Source: Pseudolabrys sp.
GTDB lineage: Bacteria > Pseudomonadota > Alphaproteobacteria > Rhizobiales > Xanthobacteraceae
DNA: 41,312 bases
NCBI GenBank assembly: GCA_025929185.1
Contig: JAICMO010000008.1
Coordinates: 1 to 41,312, forward strand
Reading direction: 5' to 3'
Shown here: in pieces, positions 26,998-36,937 of the stretch
Numbering within the stretch: position 1 is the first letter of the stretch
Layout: every line of letters begins with the position of its first letter
Translations under genes and position numbers: made by a program
Notes under the pieces: model-generated
What the model saw: only the letters and a program-made list of their open reading frames with translations
Databases searched by the model: none
Told to the model about the DNA's origin: nothing

Positions 26998-27810
26998 TCA
27001 AGGCCGGTCGTCAGGCTCCGTTAATCGGCGGAACGGCGCGGGGCGCCCTTTGAGCAAGGCGTGCAAGGTCTGCAAGGTCGAGGAATCCGCGATCCCGTCG
27101 ACCCGCGCCTGCCGGAAGTGCCTCTGGAAAGCGACGACGACATCGCGTGTCGTATCGTCGTAAACGCCGGTCGCCGGCACGCCATAGCCGTAGCTGCTCA
27201 AAGCAAGCTGGACCTTGGCGACGTTCTCGCCGCTATCGCCGACTTGCAAGCGGTCGCCTTCCGGCGTCAGCGGGGCAGGCGGCACCCAATGGCCGATGCC
27301 GGACTCGTTCAGCAAAGCCCATGGAAATTTTTCGCCCGGATCCTGCTTGCGCGCGGGCGCAACATCGGAGTGCGCGAGCACGCGGTCCGGGCTGATCGGC
27401 CCGCGGCGCGCGAGGATGGAGCGGCAGAGCGCGATCACCGCGGCGATTTGGCGGCGCGGAAAGTCCGGATAGCCGAATTCGTGTCCCGGATTGACGATCT
27501 CGATCCCGATCGAGCACGAGTTGATATCGGTCTCGCCGGCCCATGAGGACACGCCGGCGTGCCAGGCGCGGCGCACTTCCGGCACACACTGCACAATGCG
27601 ACCGTCTTCGAACACGACGTAGTGCGCCGACACCTTGCTGTCCGGCGAGCAGAGTCGGTCGAGCGCGGAGGGGCCGTCGACCATTCCCGTGTAGTGCAAC
27701 AGAACCAGGTCGGGCGCGCGGCCGTTTTTTAGCTCGTCGTGATTGGGCGAGGGGACGACATCGGCGGCGATAAATGAATCCGGCTGGAAGGCTTCCATGC
27801 GCCGGAACAT
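26998..27810 (-). CDS. N-acetylmuramoyl-L-alanine amidase (AmiD-like) with C-terminal peptidoglycan-binding domain
   Basis: LVLLHYTGMVDGPSALDRLCSPDSKVSAHYVV, SIGIEIVNPGHEFGYPDFP, LAHSDVAPARKQDPGEKFPW; C-terminal DSGENVAKVQLALSSYGYGVPATGVYDDTTRDVVVAFQRHFR. Confidence 0.94.
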   Translation of the reverse strand: MFRRMEAFQPDSFIAADVVPSPNHDELKNGRAPDLVLLHYTGMVDGPSALDRLCSPDSKVSAHYVVFEDGRIVQCVPEVRRAWHAGVSSWAGETDINSCSIGIEIVNPGHEFGYPDFPRRQIAAVIALCRSILARRGPISPDRVLAHSDVAPARKQDPGEKFPWALLNESGIGHWVPPAPLTPEGDRLQVGDSGENVAKVQLALSSYGYGVPATGVYDDTTRDVVVAFQRHFRQARVDGIADSSTLQTLHALLKGRPAPFRRLTEPDDRP

Positions 27811-27907
27811 AACGGATTGTTTGTGGCAATCGAGAGGGATGTCTAAAGCAACAGTCGGGCGGCACCCGCCTATCGTCCGAGTACCGCCCGAAACTGCTTT
27901 CTTGCTT

Positions 27908-27966
27908 CGATACGCTTACGCACTCACGCTTACATACTCACTCGACGCACTCACGCACGCACGCGC
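27908..27966. repeat. Degenerate tetranucleotide (GTGA/GTGC/GTAA) tandem tract
   Basis: Minus strand GTGCGCGTGCGTGCGTGAGTGCGTCGAGTGAGTATGTAAGCGTGAGTGCGTAAGCG. Confidence 0.6.
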
Positions 27967-27967
27967 A

Positions 27968-28540
27968 CTAATGCGTTTTGGAGCCGGCCGGCCGCGTGCC
28001 GCCCAAGCCTCCGCCGGAGCCGGTCGTCTGCCGCGGCGGCTCGTAGGGCTTGAAGTTCTGCGCCTGCTTGAGCTCGTCTTTGGTCATGGCCGTTTTGAGC
28101 TTCGGCGACGCGCCGTTCTGGGCGGGAACGACTTCGAACGAGCTTGGCGGCATTGCAACCGATTTCGATCCGACGCCGAGGAAGCCGCCGACGCTGATCA
28201 CGTAGGCTTCGATCTTGCCCGACTTGTCGAACAGGATGTCGCTCACATCGCCGATGCTCTTGCCGTCGGAACCGAGAACGTCGGTGCCTTTGAATTTTGA
28301 CGCCAGCAACTGATCCGGCTGTTGCGTCGATACAAAGGACGCCTTCTTGGCTTCCGCCGCTTTACTGGTGTCGGCCGCCTTGCTCGACGTATCCGGCATC
28401 TTGGCGGCAGGCGGGGTTGTCGGTGCCGGGCTGCTCGCAGGCGGCGTCGCCGGCGAGGAAGGCGTGGTCGGCGTTTGCGCCATCGCGCCCGACAGCATCA
28501 AGGCACTCACGGCGGTGCCAAGCATGAGTTTCTTCAACAT
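27968..28540 (-). CDS. PRC-barrel domain-containing secreted protein
   Basis: Signal peptide MLKKLMLGTAVSALMLSGAMA; Pro/Ala/Thr linker; LLASKFKGTDVLGSDGKSIGDVSDILFDKSGKIEAYVISVGGFLGVGSKSVAMPPSSFEV. Confidence 0.93.
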   Translation of the reverse strand: MLKKLMLGTAVSALMLSGAMAQTPTTPSSPATPPASSPAPTTPPAAKMPDTSSKAADTSKAAEAKKASFVSTQQPDQLLASKFKGTDVLGSDGKSIGDVSDILFDKSGKIEAYVISVGGFLGVGSKSVAMPPSSFEVVPAQNGASPKLKTAMTKDELKQAQNFKPYEPPRQTTGSGGGLGGTRPAGSKTH

Positions 28541-28954
28541 GGGATTGCCTCCTCAAAAGTTCCTCTCGCCCGACGCTGAACCGTATCGTCCAGCCACAGG
28601 CAGTCGCTGACGCCAACTCATCACCGGAAGGCCTGGTTCCGAAATTTGCTGGTCGGCGTTGCGGAACCGCGTGAGGGGCATGACCCCCAAGGCCCCCGAA
28701 GCCTGCGCGTGCTGGAAAGAATTCCTTAAGTTTAAGAGTGTCTTAGTGGGGCGCGCACTGTGCTTCGCGGCGGCTTGGGAGCGCGCGAGCGCCGCGCGTC
28801 CATTGACGCCCATTAAAGCCCATGATATCCCACAATATCTCACTCGCACGAGAGTTTGAGACACCCAGGAGTGAACGCCGCGGCCCGGGGTCTCTGCGCG
28901 GGAAACGACTGCGAGCACCCCAGCCGGGCGACGAGTCAGCGTGGAGTGCATTCG

Positions 28955-29434
28955 GTGGATCGTTTCGTGTCGAACGTCACGCTGCGGCTCGACTCGAAGG
29001 GACGCGTTTCGGTGCCGGCTCATTTCCGATCGGTGCTGGCGCGCGATGGTTTCGACGGACTCTATTGCTATCCCGCGCTCGATCGGCCGGCGATCGACGC
29101 GGGGGGAAACGCGCTGATGGCGGAGATCGAAGCGCTGATTACGCGGTTTCCGCCCTATTCGGAGGAGCGGGAGCAGTTTGCAGCTGCGCTCTACGGCACC
29201 AGCGAGACCTTGAAAGTGGACGGCGAGGGACGGGTGATCCTAAGCGAACTTTTGAAGGCGCATGCCGGGATCAAAGACGCGGTGGCGTTCGTTGGTCTCG
29301 GCCCCAAGTTTCAGATCTGGGAACCTGGACGGTTTCGCAGCGAGCTCGCAGAGGCAACCCAAAAGGTGCGCGCGCTGAAAGCCCAACTCGGTTCCCAGGT
29401 AGGGGCGCGGAATGCGCCAGGAGCACGGGAATGA
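28955..29434 (+). CDS. mraZ: Transcriptional regulator/cell-division protein MraZ (GTG start)
   Basis: [65 protein letters not shown]. Confidence 0.93.
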   Translation: MDRFVSNVTLRLDSKGRVSVPAHFRSVLARDGFDGLYCYPALDRPAIDAGGNALMAEIEALITRFPPYSEEREQFAAALYGTSETLKVDGEGRVILSELLKAHAGIKDAVAFVGLGPKFQIWEPGRFRSELAEATQKVRALKAQLGSQVGARNAPGARE

Positions 29435-30462
29435 TGGCAGGCGGCGACGGCTTCACGGCTGTCGCAGGCGGACCGGTCTTCCACATTCCCGTGCTCGGCT
29501 CCGCAGCGCTCGCCTTCCTGAGCCCCCGCGATGGCAGCGTTTACATCGACGCAACGTTTGGCGCCGGCGGTTACACGCGCGCGATCCTCGGTGCGGCGGA
29601 TTGTCGTGTCATTGCGATCGATCGCGATCGCAGCGCGATTGAGCGCGGGGGGGAGCTATGCCGCTCGTACGGCGGCAGGCTGATGCTCGCGGAGGAGCGC
29701 TTTTCCAATCTCGAAAGCGTCGCGCAAGGCGCCGGTCACGCGGCCGTCGACGGCGTCGTGCTGGACCTCGGCGTCTCCTCGATGCAGCTCGACGAAGCCG
29801 AGCGGGGCTTCTCGTTCCGCTCGGATGGCCCGCTCGACATGCGCATGGGTGCGCAAGGCCCGACTGCGGCTGACGTGGTGGCCGCGGCGAGCGAGCGCGA
29901 TCTCGCAAACATCATCTTCCTGCTTGGCGAGGAGCGCCATTCGCGTGCGGTCGCGCGGGCGATCGTCAAAGCGCGCGCCAATGGGCCGATCCTTACCACG
30001 CGCGCGCTTGCCGATATTATTGCGCCCGCCGTTCGCACGCGCAGCGATATCCATCCGGCCACCCGCACGTTTCAGGCGCTGCGCATCTTCGTCAACGACG
30101 AGCTGAGGGAGCTTGCGCTCGGGCTTGCCGCGGCCGAGCACGTGCTGATGCCGGGAGGGCGGCTCGTCGTCGTCGCGTTTCATTCGCTCGAAGACCGAAT
30201 GGTAAAGTCCTTCTTCGCCGAGCGGAGCACAAGCCGCGCTCCTTCGCGCCATGCTCCCGTGATCGAGGAGAGCAGGCCGAGCTTGCGTCTGCTCACCAAG
30301 CGGCCCGTTGTGCCGGACGCAGGGGAAATTGCGCGAAATCCGCGGGCGCGCTCCGCCAAGCTGCGCGCGGCCGAACGCACGGCCGCACCCGCCCACGCGG
30401 GCGGCGAAACGCTTCTGCCGCATTTGCCTTCTTTGGCCGAAATCGTGGGCGGCCGCCGATGA
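29431..30462 (+). CDS. rsmH: 16S rRNA (cytosine(1402)-N(4))-methyltransferase
   Basis: [98 protein letters not shown] overlap with mraZ. Confidence 0.95.
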   Translation: MMAGGDGFTAVAGGPVFHIPVLGSAALAFLSPRDGSVYIDATFGAGGYTRAILGAADCRVIAIDRDRSAIERGGELCRSYGGRLMLAEERFSNLESVAQGAGHAAVDGVVLDLGVSSMQLDEAERGFSFRSDGPLDMRMGAQGPTAADVVAAASERDLANIIFLLGEERHSRAVARAIVKARANGPILTTRALADIIAPAVRTRSDIHPATRTFQALRIFVNDELRELALGLAAAEHVLMPGGRLVVVAFHSLEDRMVKSFFAERSTSRAPSRHAPVIEESRPSLRLLTKRPVVPDAGEIARNPRARSAKLRAAERTAAPAHAGGETLLPHLPSLAEIVGGRR

Positions 30463-30830
30463 TGCGGCTTCTCAACATTCTTGTGATCGCTTCGCTGATT
30501 TTTGCGGCGGCTTTCGTCTACAAGATCAAGTTCGATTCAACGCTGCAAATCGAGCGCGTCGCCAAATTGCACGGACAAATCAGGCGCGAGCGCGACGCCA
30601 TAGCGACGCTGCGGGCGGAGTGGAGCAGGCTTGATGATCCAGCCCGCATTCAGGCCCTGGCGGAGCGGCATTTGACGCTGAAGCCGGTCAGCCCGACCCA
30701 ATTCGGCGCGTTCGATAACCTGCCGTCGCGGCCGTCGGACGCCGTCCCGCCGGTCGATCCAATCGCAGCTATTCTTAATGCCTCGAGACCCGAATTCACC
30801 GGCAGCATCGCGCCGGCGGTTGGCAGGTAA
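30459..30830 (+). CDS. ftsL: Cell division protein FtsL
   Basis: Short N-terminal [57 protein letters not shown]; position between rsmH and ftsI. Confidence 0.88.
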   Translation: MMRLLNILVIASLIFAAAFVYKIKFDSTLQIERVAKLHGQIRRERDAIATLRAEWSRLDDPARIQALAERHLTLKPVSPTQFGAFDNLPSRPSDAVPPVDPIAAILNASRPEFTGSIAPAVGR

Positions 30831-30833
30831 AAC

Positions 30834-32588
30834 ATGGCGTTTTCGTCAACCGTCAAGCCTGCACAAGCCCGCTGGCAGCGCGTCATGCACGCTCTGCTTT
30901 ATGGCAACGACGTCGATCGGACAGTCAAGGCCAAGGCGCGGCTGATCCTCGTCGTCGTCGGCTTCTCGATCATCTATTCGGTCATTGCGGCGCGCCTGGT
31001 GATGTTCGCCGTGGCGAGCGACGGGCACGGCGCCCGCCGCACGGTTTCGCAGGATGCGGTGGCGACTGCGCGCCCCGACATCCTCGACCGCAACGGCCGG
31101 ATACTCGCAACCGACGTGAAGACGCCTTCGCTGTTCGCCGAGCCGCGAAAATTGATCGATCCCGACGAAGCCGAGGAGCTGCTCACCGCCGTTCTGCCCG
31201 ATCTCGACCGCAAGGAATTGCGCGAGCGGCTGACATCGAGGCGCGGCTTCGTCTGGCTGAAACGGGAAATCACGCCGAAGCAGCAGCAGGAGATCCATCG
31301 CCTCGGCATTCCGGGAATTGGATTCCTGACCGAAAACAAACGCGTTTATCCCAACGGGCCGATCGTTTCGCACGAGCTCGGCATCGTGAACATCGACAAC
31401 CAGGGCATCGCCGGAATCGAAAAGTGGATCGACGGGCAGGGGCTCGCGGCATTGCACATGGCCGGCTTGGCCACCGATCGCTTGCAGCGGCCGGTCGATC
31501 TCGCGCTCGATCTTCGCGTGCAATTCGCATTGCGCGACGAACTCGCAAAGGCGCGCGAGAAATTCAAGGCCAAGGCCGCCGCCGGCGTCGTGCTCAATGT
31601 GAATACCGGCGAAATAACCGCGCTCGCCTCCGAGCCGGATTACGACCCGAACAATCCGCGCGAGGCGAACGATCCGACCCGCATCAACCGACTAACCACC
31701 GGCGTCTACGAGATGGGCTCCACGTTCAAGGTGCTCACGGTCGCGATGGCGCTCGATTCGGGAAAGGCGACGCTCAACTCGACATTCGATGCGCGCCAGC
31801 CGTTGCATTATGGACGTTTTGCCATCCACGACTACGAGCCGAAGCACCGCTTCCTTTCGGTGCCGGAAATTTTCACGTTCTCGTCCAACATCGGCGCCGC
31901 GCGCATGGCGCTCGCGGTGGGTGTCGAGGGGCACAAGGCTTTTCTCAAGAAGATGGGCCAACTCGATCGCTTGCGCACTGAGTTGCCGGAAAGCGCCGAG
32001 CCGCTTGTGCCGAAGCACTGGGGCGAGCTTAACACTGTGACGATTGCTTTCGGCCACGGCCTCTCGGTCGCGCCGTTGCAGGCGGCCATGGGCATCGCCG
32101 CGACGGTCAACGGCGGGCTCCTTATCAAGCCGACATTTCTCAAGCGAAGCCCGCAAGAGGCACAGGCCATTGCCAAGCGCGTGCTCAAGCCGGAAACCAG
32201 CCTCGATATGCGCTATCTTATGCGCTTGAACGCCGAAAAGGGCACGGCCACTTTTGCCAACGTCAAAGGTTATTACGTCGGCGGCAAGACCGGCACGGCG
32301 GAAAAAGTCGTCAACGGGCATTATTCCAAGCACAAACTATTGACCGATTTCATGGCGATCCTGCCGGCCGACAAGCCGCGCTACCTGCTTTTGATCATGC
32401 TTGACGAGCCGCAGCCCTTGCCGGAAACCCACGGCTTCGCCACCGCCGGCTGGAACGCGGGCCCGACCGCCGCCAAGGTCATTGCGCGGATTGCGCCGCT
32501 GCTCGATATCGAGCCGCGCTTCGACATGCCGAAGGCCGATCAATTACTGTTGGTGAGCGCCAAGGAAAGCACCAGGGAAACGCGGTGA
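30834..32588 (+). CDS. ftsI: Peptidoglycan D,D-transpeptidase FtsI (PBP)
   Basis: ARPDILDRNGRILATDV, EMGSTFKVLTVAMALDSG (SxxK), FSSNIGAARMAL (SxN), VGGKTGTAEKV (KTGT). Confidence 0.96.
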   Translation: MAFSSTVKPAQARWQRVMHALLYGNDVDRTVKAKARLILVVVGFSIIYSVIAARLVMFAVASDGHGARRTVSQDAVATARPDILDRNGRILATDVKTPSLFAEPRKLIDPDEAEELLTAVLPDLDRKELRERLTSRRGFVWLKREITPKQQQEIHRLGIPGIGFLTENKRVYPNGPIVSHELGIVNIDNQGIAGIEKWIDGQGLAALHMAGLATDRLQRPVDLALDLRVQFALRDELAKAREKFKAKAAAGVVLNVNTGEITALASEPDYDPNNPREANDPTRINRLTTGVYEMGSTFKVLTVAMALDSGKATLNSTFDARQPLHYGRFAIHDYEPKHRFLSVPEIFTFSSNIGAARMALAVGVEGHKAFLKKMGQLDRLRTELPESAEPLVPKHWGELNTVTIAFGHGLSVAPLQAAMGIAATVNGGLLIKPTFLKRSPQEAQAIAKRVLKPETSLDMRYLMRLNAEKGTATFANVKGYYVGGKTGTAEKVVNGHYSKHKLLTDFMAILPADKPRYLLLIMLDEPQPLPETHGFATAGWNAGPTAAKVIARIAPLLDIEPRFDMPKADQLLLVSAKESTRETR

Positions 32589-34039
32589 AGCTGCGCGATC
32601 TTCTGCCTGAGGATGCGGTCGCCCCGAAGGCCTCCGGCATCGATGTTGCAGGGCTGAGCGCCGACAGCCGAAAAATCAGACCGGGCTTTCTGTTCATTGC
32701 CATCGCTGGCACGAAAGCGGACGGATTGCAGTTCGTCAGGCAGGCGGCGGCTGCGGGCGCGGTTGCCGTTGCAGCCGAGCAGATGCCGCGCGGAGAATTG
32801 CCGAACAATGTCGTGTTTGTTCCGCTGCGCAACGCGCGGCGCGCATTGGCGCTGGCGGCTGCCAGATTCTATGCACGGCAGCCCGACACGATCGTGGCGG
32901 TGACAGGCACGAGCGGCAAAACATCGGTCGCAGCTTTCACGCGGCAGATTTGGCGGGCTCTCGGGTACCAAGCCGCGAGCATCGGCACCATCGGCGTCAT
33001 TGCGCCGAAAGGCGAGCAATACGGCTCGCTCACGACGCCCGATCCGGTCGAATTGCACCGGACACTCGACAGGCTCGCGGGCGAGGGCGTCACCTACCTT
33101 GCCCTTGAGGCATCATCTCACGGCCTCGATCAGCATAGGCTCGACGGTGTCCGAATTGCCGCCGGCGCGTTTACGAACCTGTCGCGTGATCATCTCGATT
33201 ACCATCCGACGATCGAAGCCTATCTCGCCGCCAAGCTGCGCCTGTTCGACGCGCTTGTTGCGCCTGGGGGCACGGCGGTCGTCGGGGCGGACGACTGCTA
33301 CGCGGCGCAAGTGGTCGAAGTCGCAAAAAGCCGGGGCTTGAAAATTCTCTCGGTCGGCGAGCAAGGAAATGACATCCGCCTCGTGAGCGGTGCAATCGAG
33401 GGCTTCGCGCAAAAGATTACGATTGAGCACCGCGACCGCAAATACACCGTCAAGCTGCCGCTCGTCGGCGCGTTCCAGGCACAGAATGCCGCGATTGCGG
33501 CGGGCCTGGCGATCGCGACGGGCGGCGAGCCGACACGTGTGTTCGCGTCATTGGAAAACCTTAGCGGTGCAAAAGGCCGTCTCGAGCTCGTCGGCGAGGC
33601 GAACGGCGCGCCGATTTTCATCGACTACGCGCATAAGCCTGATGCGCTCGCCAAGGCATTGCAGGCGTTGCGGCCTTACGCGCGCGGCAGGCTTATCGTC
33701 ATCTTCGGCGCCGGTGGAGACCGTGACGCCGGCAAGCGACCGATCATGGGCCGCATCGCCGTTGAAAATGCCGATCGCGTCATCGTCACCGACGATAATC
33801 CGCGCAGCGAAAAACCGGCTGCTATTCGCGCAGCCATTCTCGCCGCGGCGCCCGGCGCGTCCGAAATCGGCGACCGTGCGGAGGCAATCGGCGCCGGCAT
33901 CTCCGAATTAAAACGTGGCGACGTGCTGCTGATTGCCGGCAAAGGCCACGAAAGCGGCCAGATCGTCGGCGACCGCGTGCTGCCGTTTTCGGATCACGAT
34001 GCGGTGCAACAAGCGTTGAGCGGAGAAAGCGCAGGATGA
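32585..34039 (+). CDS. murE: UDP-N-acetylmuramoyl-tripeptide synthase (MurE)
   Basis: VAVTGTSGKTSVAAFTRQIW, TTPDPVELHRTLDRLAGEGVTYLALEASSHGLDQHRLDGV, DDNPRSEKPAAIRAAI; GTG start overlapping the ftsI stop. Confidence 0.95.
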   Translation: MKLRDLLPEDAVAPKASGIDVAGLSADSRKIRPGFLFIAIAGTKADGLQFVRQAAAAGAVAVAAEQMPRGELPNNVVFVPLRNARRALALAAARFYARQPDTIVAVTGTSGKTSVAAFTRQIWRALGYQAASIGTIGVIAPKGEQYGSLTTPDPVELHRTLDRLAGEGVTYLALEASSHGLDQHRLDGVRIAAGAFTNLSRDHLDYHPTIEAYLAAKLRLFDALVAPGGTAVVGADDCYAAQVVEVAKSRGLKILSVGEQGNDIRLVSGAIEGFAQKITIEHRDRKYTVKLPLVGAFQAQNAAIAAGLAIATGGEPTRVFASLENLSGAKGRLELVGEANGAPIFIDYAHKPDALAKALQALRPYARGRLIVIFGAGGDRDAGKRPIMGRIAVENADRVIVTDDNPRSEKPAAIRAAILAAAPGASEIGDRAEAIGAGISELKRGDVLLIAGKGHESGQIVGDRVLPFSDHDAVQQALSGESAG

Positions 34040-34071
34040 GGAGTTCGATAAGCGAGCCGCATCCACGAGTG

Positions 34072-34214
34072 CCCTCCCCCTTGCGGGGAGGGCGGCGAGC
34101 GACCGCAGGTCGCGAGCGGGTGGGGGTCATCGCATTTGAACAAAGCTCGACGTTACCCCCACCCCGCTCACCTCGCTGCCGCTCGGTGAGCGACCCTCCC
34201 CGCAAGGGGGAGGG
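34072..34214. repeat. Bipartite palindromic element between murE and murF
   Basis: CCCTCCCCCTTGCGGGGAGGG ... GGGTGGGGGT - spacer - ACCCCCACCCC ... CCCTCCCCGCAAGGGGGAGGG. Confidence 0.92.
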
Positions 34215-34241
34215 TAAGAGGTGCACGGCCGGTGCAACGCT

Positions 34242-35672
34242 ATGACCGCGCTGTGGACCATCGACGCAATGGCGGCCGCGATGCGCGCGCAGCGACAGGG
34301 CGCGCTGCCTGCCGAAACCGGCGGCGTGTCCATCGACAGCCGCACGCTCGCGAAGGGCGATGCTTTTTTCGCGATCAAGGGCGACAATCGCGACGGCCAC
34401 GAGTTCGTCGAGGCGGCGCTCGACAAAGGCGCGGGGCTTGCCGTGGTTTCAAAGCGCGAGCGCTTCAGCGCGGACGCGCCGCTGCTGATCGTGCCGGATG
34501 TGCTCGAGGCTTTGCGCGATCTCGCCCGCGCGGCTCGCGCACGGTCGGCGGCGAAAGTCATCGCCGTCACCGGCTCGGTCGGCAAAACGGGAACCAAGGA
34601 AGCGCTGCGGCTCGCGCTGTCACCTCAAGGCGAGACGCATGCGTCGGCCGCTTCCTACAACAATCACTGGGGCGTGCCGCTGTCGCTTGCGCGCTGCTCG
34701 CGAACGGCGAAATTTGCCGTCTTCGAGATCGGCATGAACCATGCCGGCGAAATCACGCCGCTCACGAAACTGGTGCGCCCGCATATTGCGATCGTCACCG
34801 CCGTCGAGCCGGTGCATCTGGAATATTTCGGCTCGCTCGAAAAGATCGCCGACGCGAAGGCGGAGATTTTTTCAGGGCTGGAGCCCGGCGGCGCGGCAGT
34901 GCTCAATCGCAACAATGGACAACATGCGCGGCTGGCTGCGGCGGCCAAGGCGGCGAACGTCGGTCGCATGGTCACCTTTGGCGAGCATGCCGACGCCGAT
35001 GCGCGATTGCTGCGCCATTCGCTGCATCCGGAGTATTCGACCGTCGAAGCGCGTGTCCTCGGCAGCGACATCACCTATAGATTGGGCGCGCCGGGGCGCC
35101 ATCTCGTTCTCAACTCGCTTGCGGTGCTGGCGGTGGTGGTGCTTGCCGGCGGCGATCTGGCCATCGCAGGCAAAGCGCTCGAACGACTGCAACCCGCGCC
35201 AGGCAGGGGCGCGCGCGTAACGCTGTCCGCGCCGGGCGGCGGCGTGTTGCTGATCGACGAAAGCTACAACGCCAATCCCGCCTCGATGCGCGCGGCGATT
35301 GCGCTGCTCGGGCAGGCGCAGATCGGGACCTGCGGCCGGCGTATCGCCGTGCTTGGCGATATGCTGGAACTTGGCCCGGAAGGCCCCAAGCTGCATGGCG
35401 GGCTGGCGGAGGCGATCGCCGCAGCCTCGGTGGACGTCGTGTTTTGCAGCGGCCCTTTGATGCATTCCCTTTGGGATGCTCTTCCCCCGGCGCGCCGGGG
35501 CGGCTATGCGGAGAGCGCGGCGGCGCTCGAGCCGATGGTCGTCGGGGCGGTCGCAGCCGGCGATGCCGTCATGGTCAAAGGCTCGCTGGGCTCAAAGATG
35601 GGGCTGATCGTGAAAGCGCTCGAACGGAAATTTCCGCGCCAGGCGGCGGGCGAGCCGGCGGCCTCAACCTGA
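34242..35672 (+). CDS. murF: UDP-N-acetylmuramoyl-tripeptide--D-alanyl-D-alanine ligase
   Basis: [80 protein letters not shown]; start trimmed to [10 protein letters not shown]. Confidence 0.95.
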   Translation: MTALWTIDAMAAAMRAQRQGALPAETGGVSIDSRTLAKGDAFFAIKGDNRDGHEFVEAALDKGAGLAVVSKRERFSADAPLLIVPDVLEALRDLARAARARSAAKVIAVTGSVGKTGTKEALRLALSPQGETHASAASYNNHWGVPLSLARCSRTAKFAVFEIGMNHAGEITPLTKLVRPHIAIVTAVEPVHLEYFGSLEKIADAKAEIFSGLEPGGAAVLNRNNGQHARLAAAAKAANVGRMVTFGEHADADARLLRHSLHPEYSTVEARVLGSDITYRLGAPGRHLVLNSLAVLAVVVLAGGDLAIAGKALERLQPAPGRGARVTLSAPGGGVLLIDESYNANPASMRAAIALLGQAQIGTCGRRIAVLGDMLELGPEGPKLHGGLAEAIAAASVDVVFCSGPLMHSLWDALPPARRGGYAESAAALEPMVVGAVAAGDAVMVKGSLGSKMGLIVKALERKFPRQAAGEPAAST

Positions 35673-35688
35673 CCGAAGGTTTGCTGCG

Positions 35689-36774
35689 ATGTTCTACTGG
35701 CTGGTTGAACTGTCGGACAAAGTCTCGCTGTTCAACGTGTTTCGTTACATCACCTTCCGCACCGGCGGCGCGATCGTGACCGCGCTGGTGTTCGTTTTCC
35801 TGTTCGGCGGCCCGATCATCGATCTGCTGCGGTTGAAGCAAGGCAAGGGACAACCGATCCGCGCCGACGGCCCGAAATCGCACCTCGTCACCAAGATCGG
35901 CACGCCGACCATGGGCGGCTTGATGATCCTGTCCGGGCTTCTCGTTTCGACGCTGCTGTGGGCGAACCCGATGAATCCGTACGTGTGGATCGTGCTGTTC
36001 GTCACGCTCTGCTTCGGCTTGATCGGCTTCTACGACGACTACCTGAAGGTAACGAGGCAAACGCATGCCGGGTTTGCCGGCCGCACGCGGCTTGCGGCGG
36101 AAGCGCTGGTCGCCGTCATCGCCTGCATGCTGCTCACGCACATCGGGCGCGGGCCGATCGCGACCTCGCTGGTGTTTCCTTTCTTCAAGGAACTGGTGAT
36201 CAATCTGGGCTGGGCCTTCGTGCTGCTCGGCGCCTTCGTGATCGTCGGCGCCGGCAATGCCGTCAATCTTACCGACGGGCTCGACGGCCTCGCTATCGTC
36301 CCGGTGATGATCGCGGCGGCGAGCTTCGGGCTGATCTCCTATCTCGCCGGCAACGCAGTGTTCGCCGAGTATCTGCAAATCCATTACGTCGCCGGCGCCG
36401 GCGAACTCGCCGTGCTGTGCGGCGCGGTCATCGGCGCGAGCCTCGGATTCCTTTGGTTCAACGCGCCGCCGGCCTCGATCTTCATGGGCGACACCGGCTC
36501 GCTCTCGCTCGGCGGCCTGCTCGGCGTGGTCGCGGTCGCTATCAAGCACGAGATCGTGCTGGCGATCGTCGGCGGGCTTTTTGTGCTCGAAGCGGTTTCG
36601 GTCATCGTGCAGGTGGTGTCGTTCAAGCTGACGGGAAAACGCGTGTTCAAGATGGCGCCGATCCACCATCATTACGAGCAGCTCGGCTGGACCGAACCGC
36701 AGATCGTCATCCGCTTCTGGATCGTCGCCGTGGTGCTGGCACTTGCGGGTTTGGCCACGCTGAAGTTGCGATGA
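35689..36774 (+). CDS. mraY: Phospho-N-acetylmuramoyl-pentapeptide-transferase
   Basis: [70 protein letters not shown]. Confidence 0.97.
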   Translation: MFYWLVELSDKVSLFNVFRYITFRTGGAIVTALVFVFLFGGPIIDLLRLKQGKGQPIRADGPKSHLVTKIGTPTMGGLMILSGLLVSTLLWANPMNPYVWIVLFVTLCFGLIGFYDDYLKVTRQTHAGFAGRTRLAAEALVAVIACMLLTHIGRGPIATSLVFPFFKELVINLGWAFVLLGAFVIVGAGNAVNLTDGLDGLAIVPVMIAAASFGLISYLAGNAVFAEYLQIHYVAGAGELAVLCGAVIGASLGFLWFNAPPASIFMGDTGSLSLGGLLGVVAVAIKHEIVLAIVGGLFVLEAVSVIVQVVSFKLTGKRVFKMAPIHHHYEQLGWTEPQIVIRFWIVAVVLALAGLATLKLR

Positions 36775-36804
36775 GAATGAATGAGCGGCAGCAGGCTCTG
36801 CGCG

Positions 36805-36924
36805 CTCCCTCCCCCCTTGCGGGGGAGGGTTGGGGTGGGGGGTCGCGCGTGGGCCGTCACGCATCGACATCGACCCCCCTCCCGCCGAGCTTCGCTCGGC
36901 TACCTCCCCCACAAGGGGGGAGGT
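36805..36924. repeat. Bipartite palindromic element between mraY and murD
   Basis: CTCCCTCCCCCCTTGCGGGGGAGGG ... GGGTGGGGGGTC-type arm - spacer - GACCCCCCTCCC ... ACCTCCCCCACAAGGGGGGAGGT. Confidence 0.9.
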
Positions 36925-36937
36925 AAAGAGAAGCCGG

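Noticed and set aside
28740-28955. MraZ-binding (TGGGN or GTGG) direct-repeat operator upstream of mraZ
   Set aside because: GTGG occurrences (e.g. 28941 and 28955) are present but do not form a convincing evenly spaced triplet; too weak to call.
28822-29430. 546-aa ORF 28822..30462 as a long N-terminal extension of RsmH
   Set aside because: The extension is a shifted-frame read of mraZ; RsmH similarity starts at [23 protein letters not shown] (29431), with the usual ATGA overlap.
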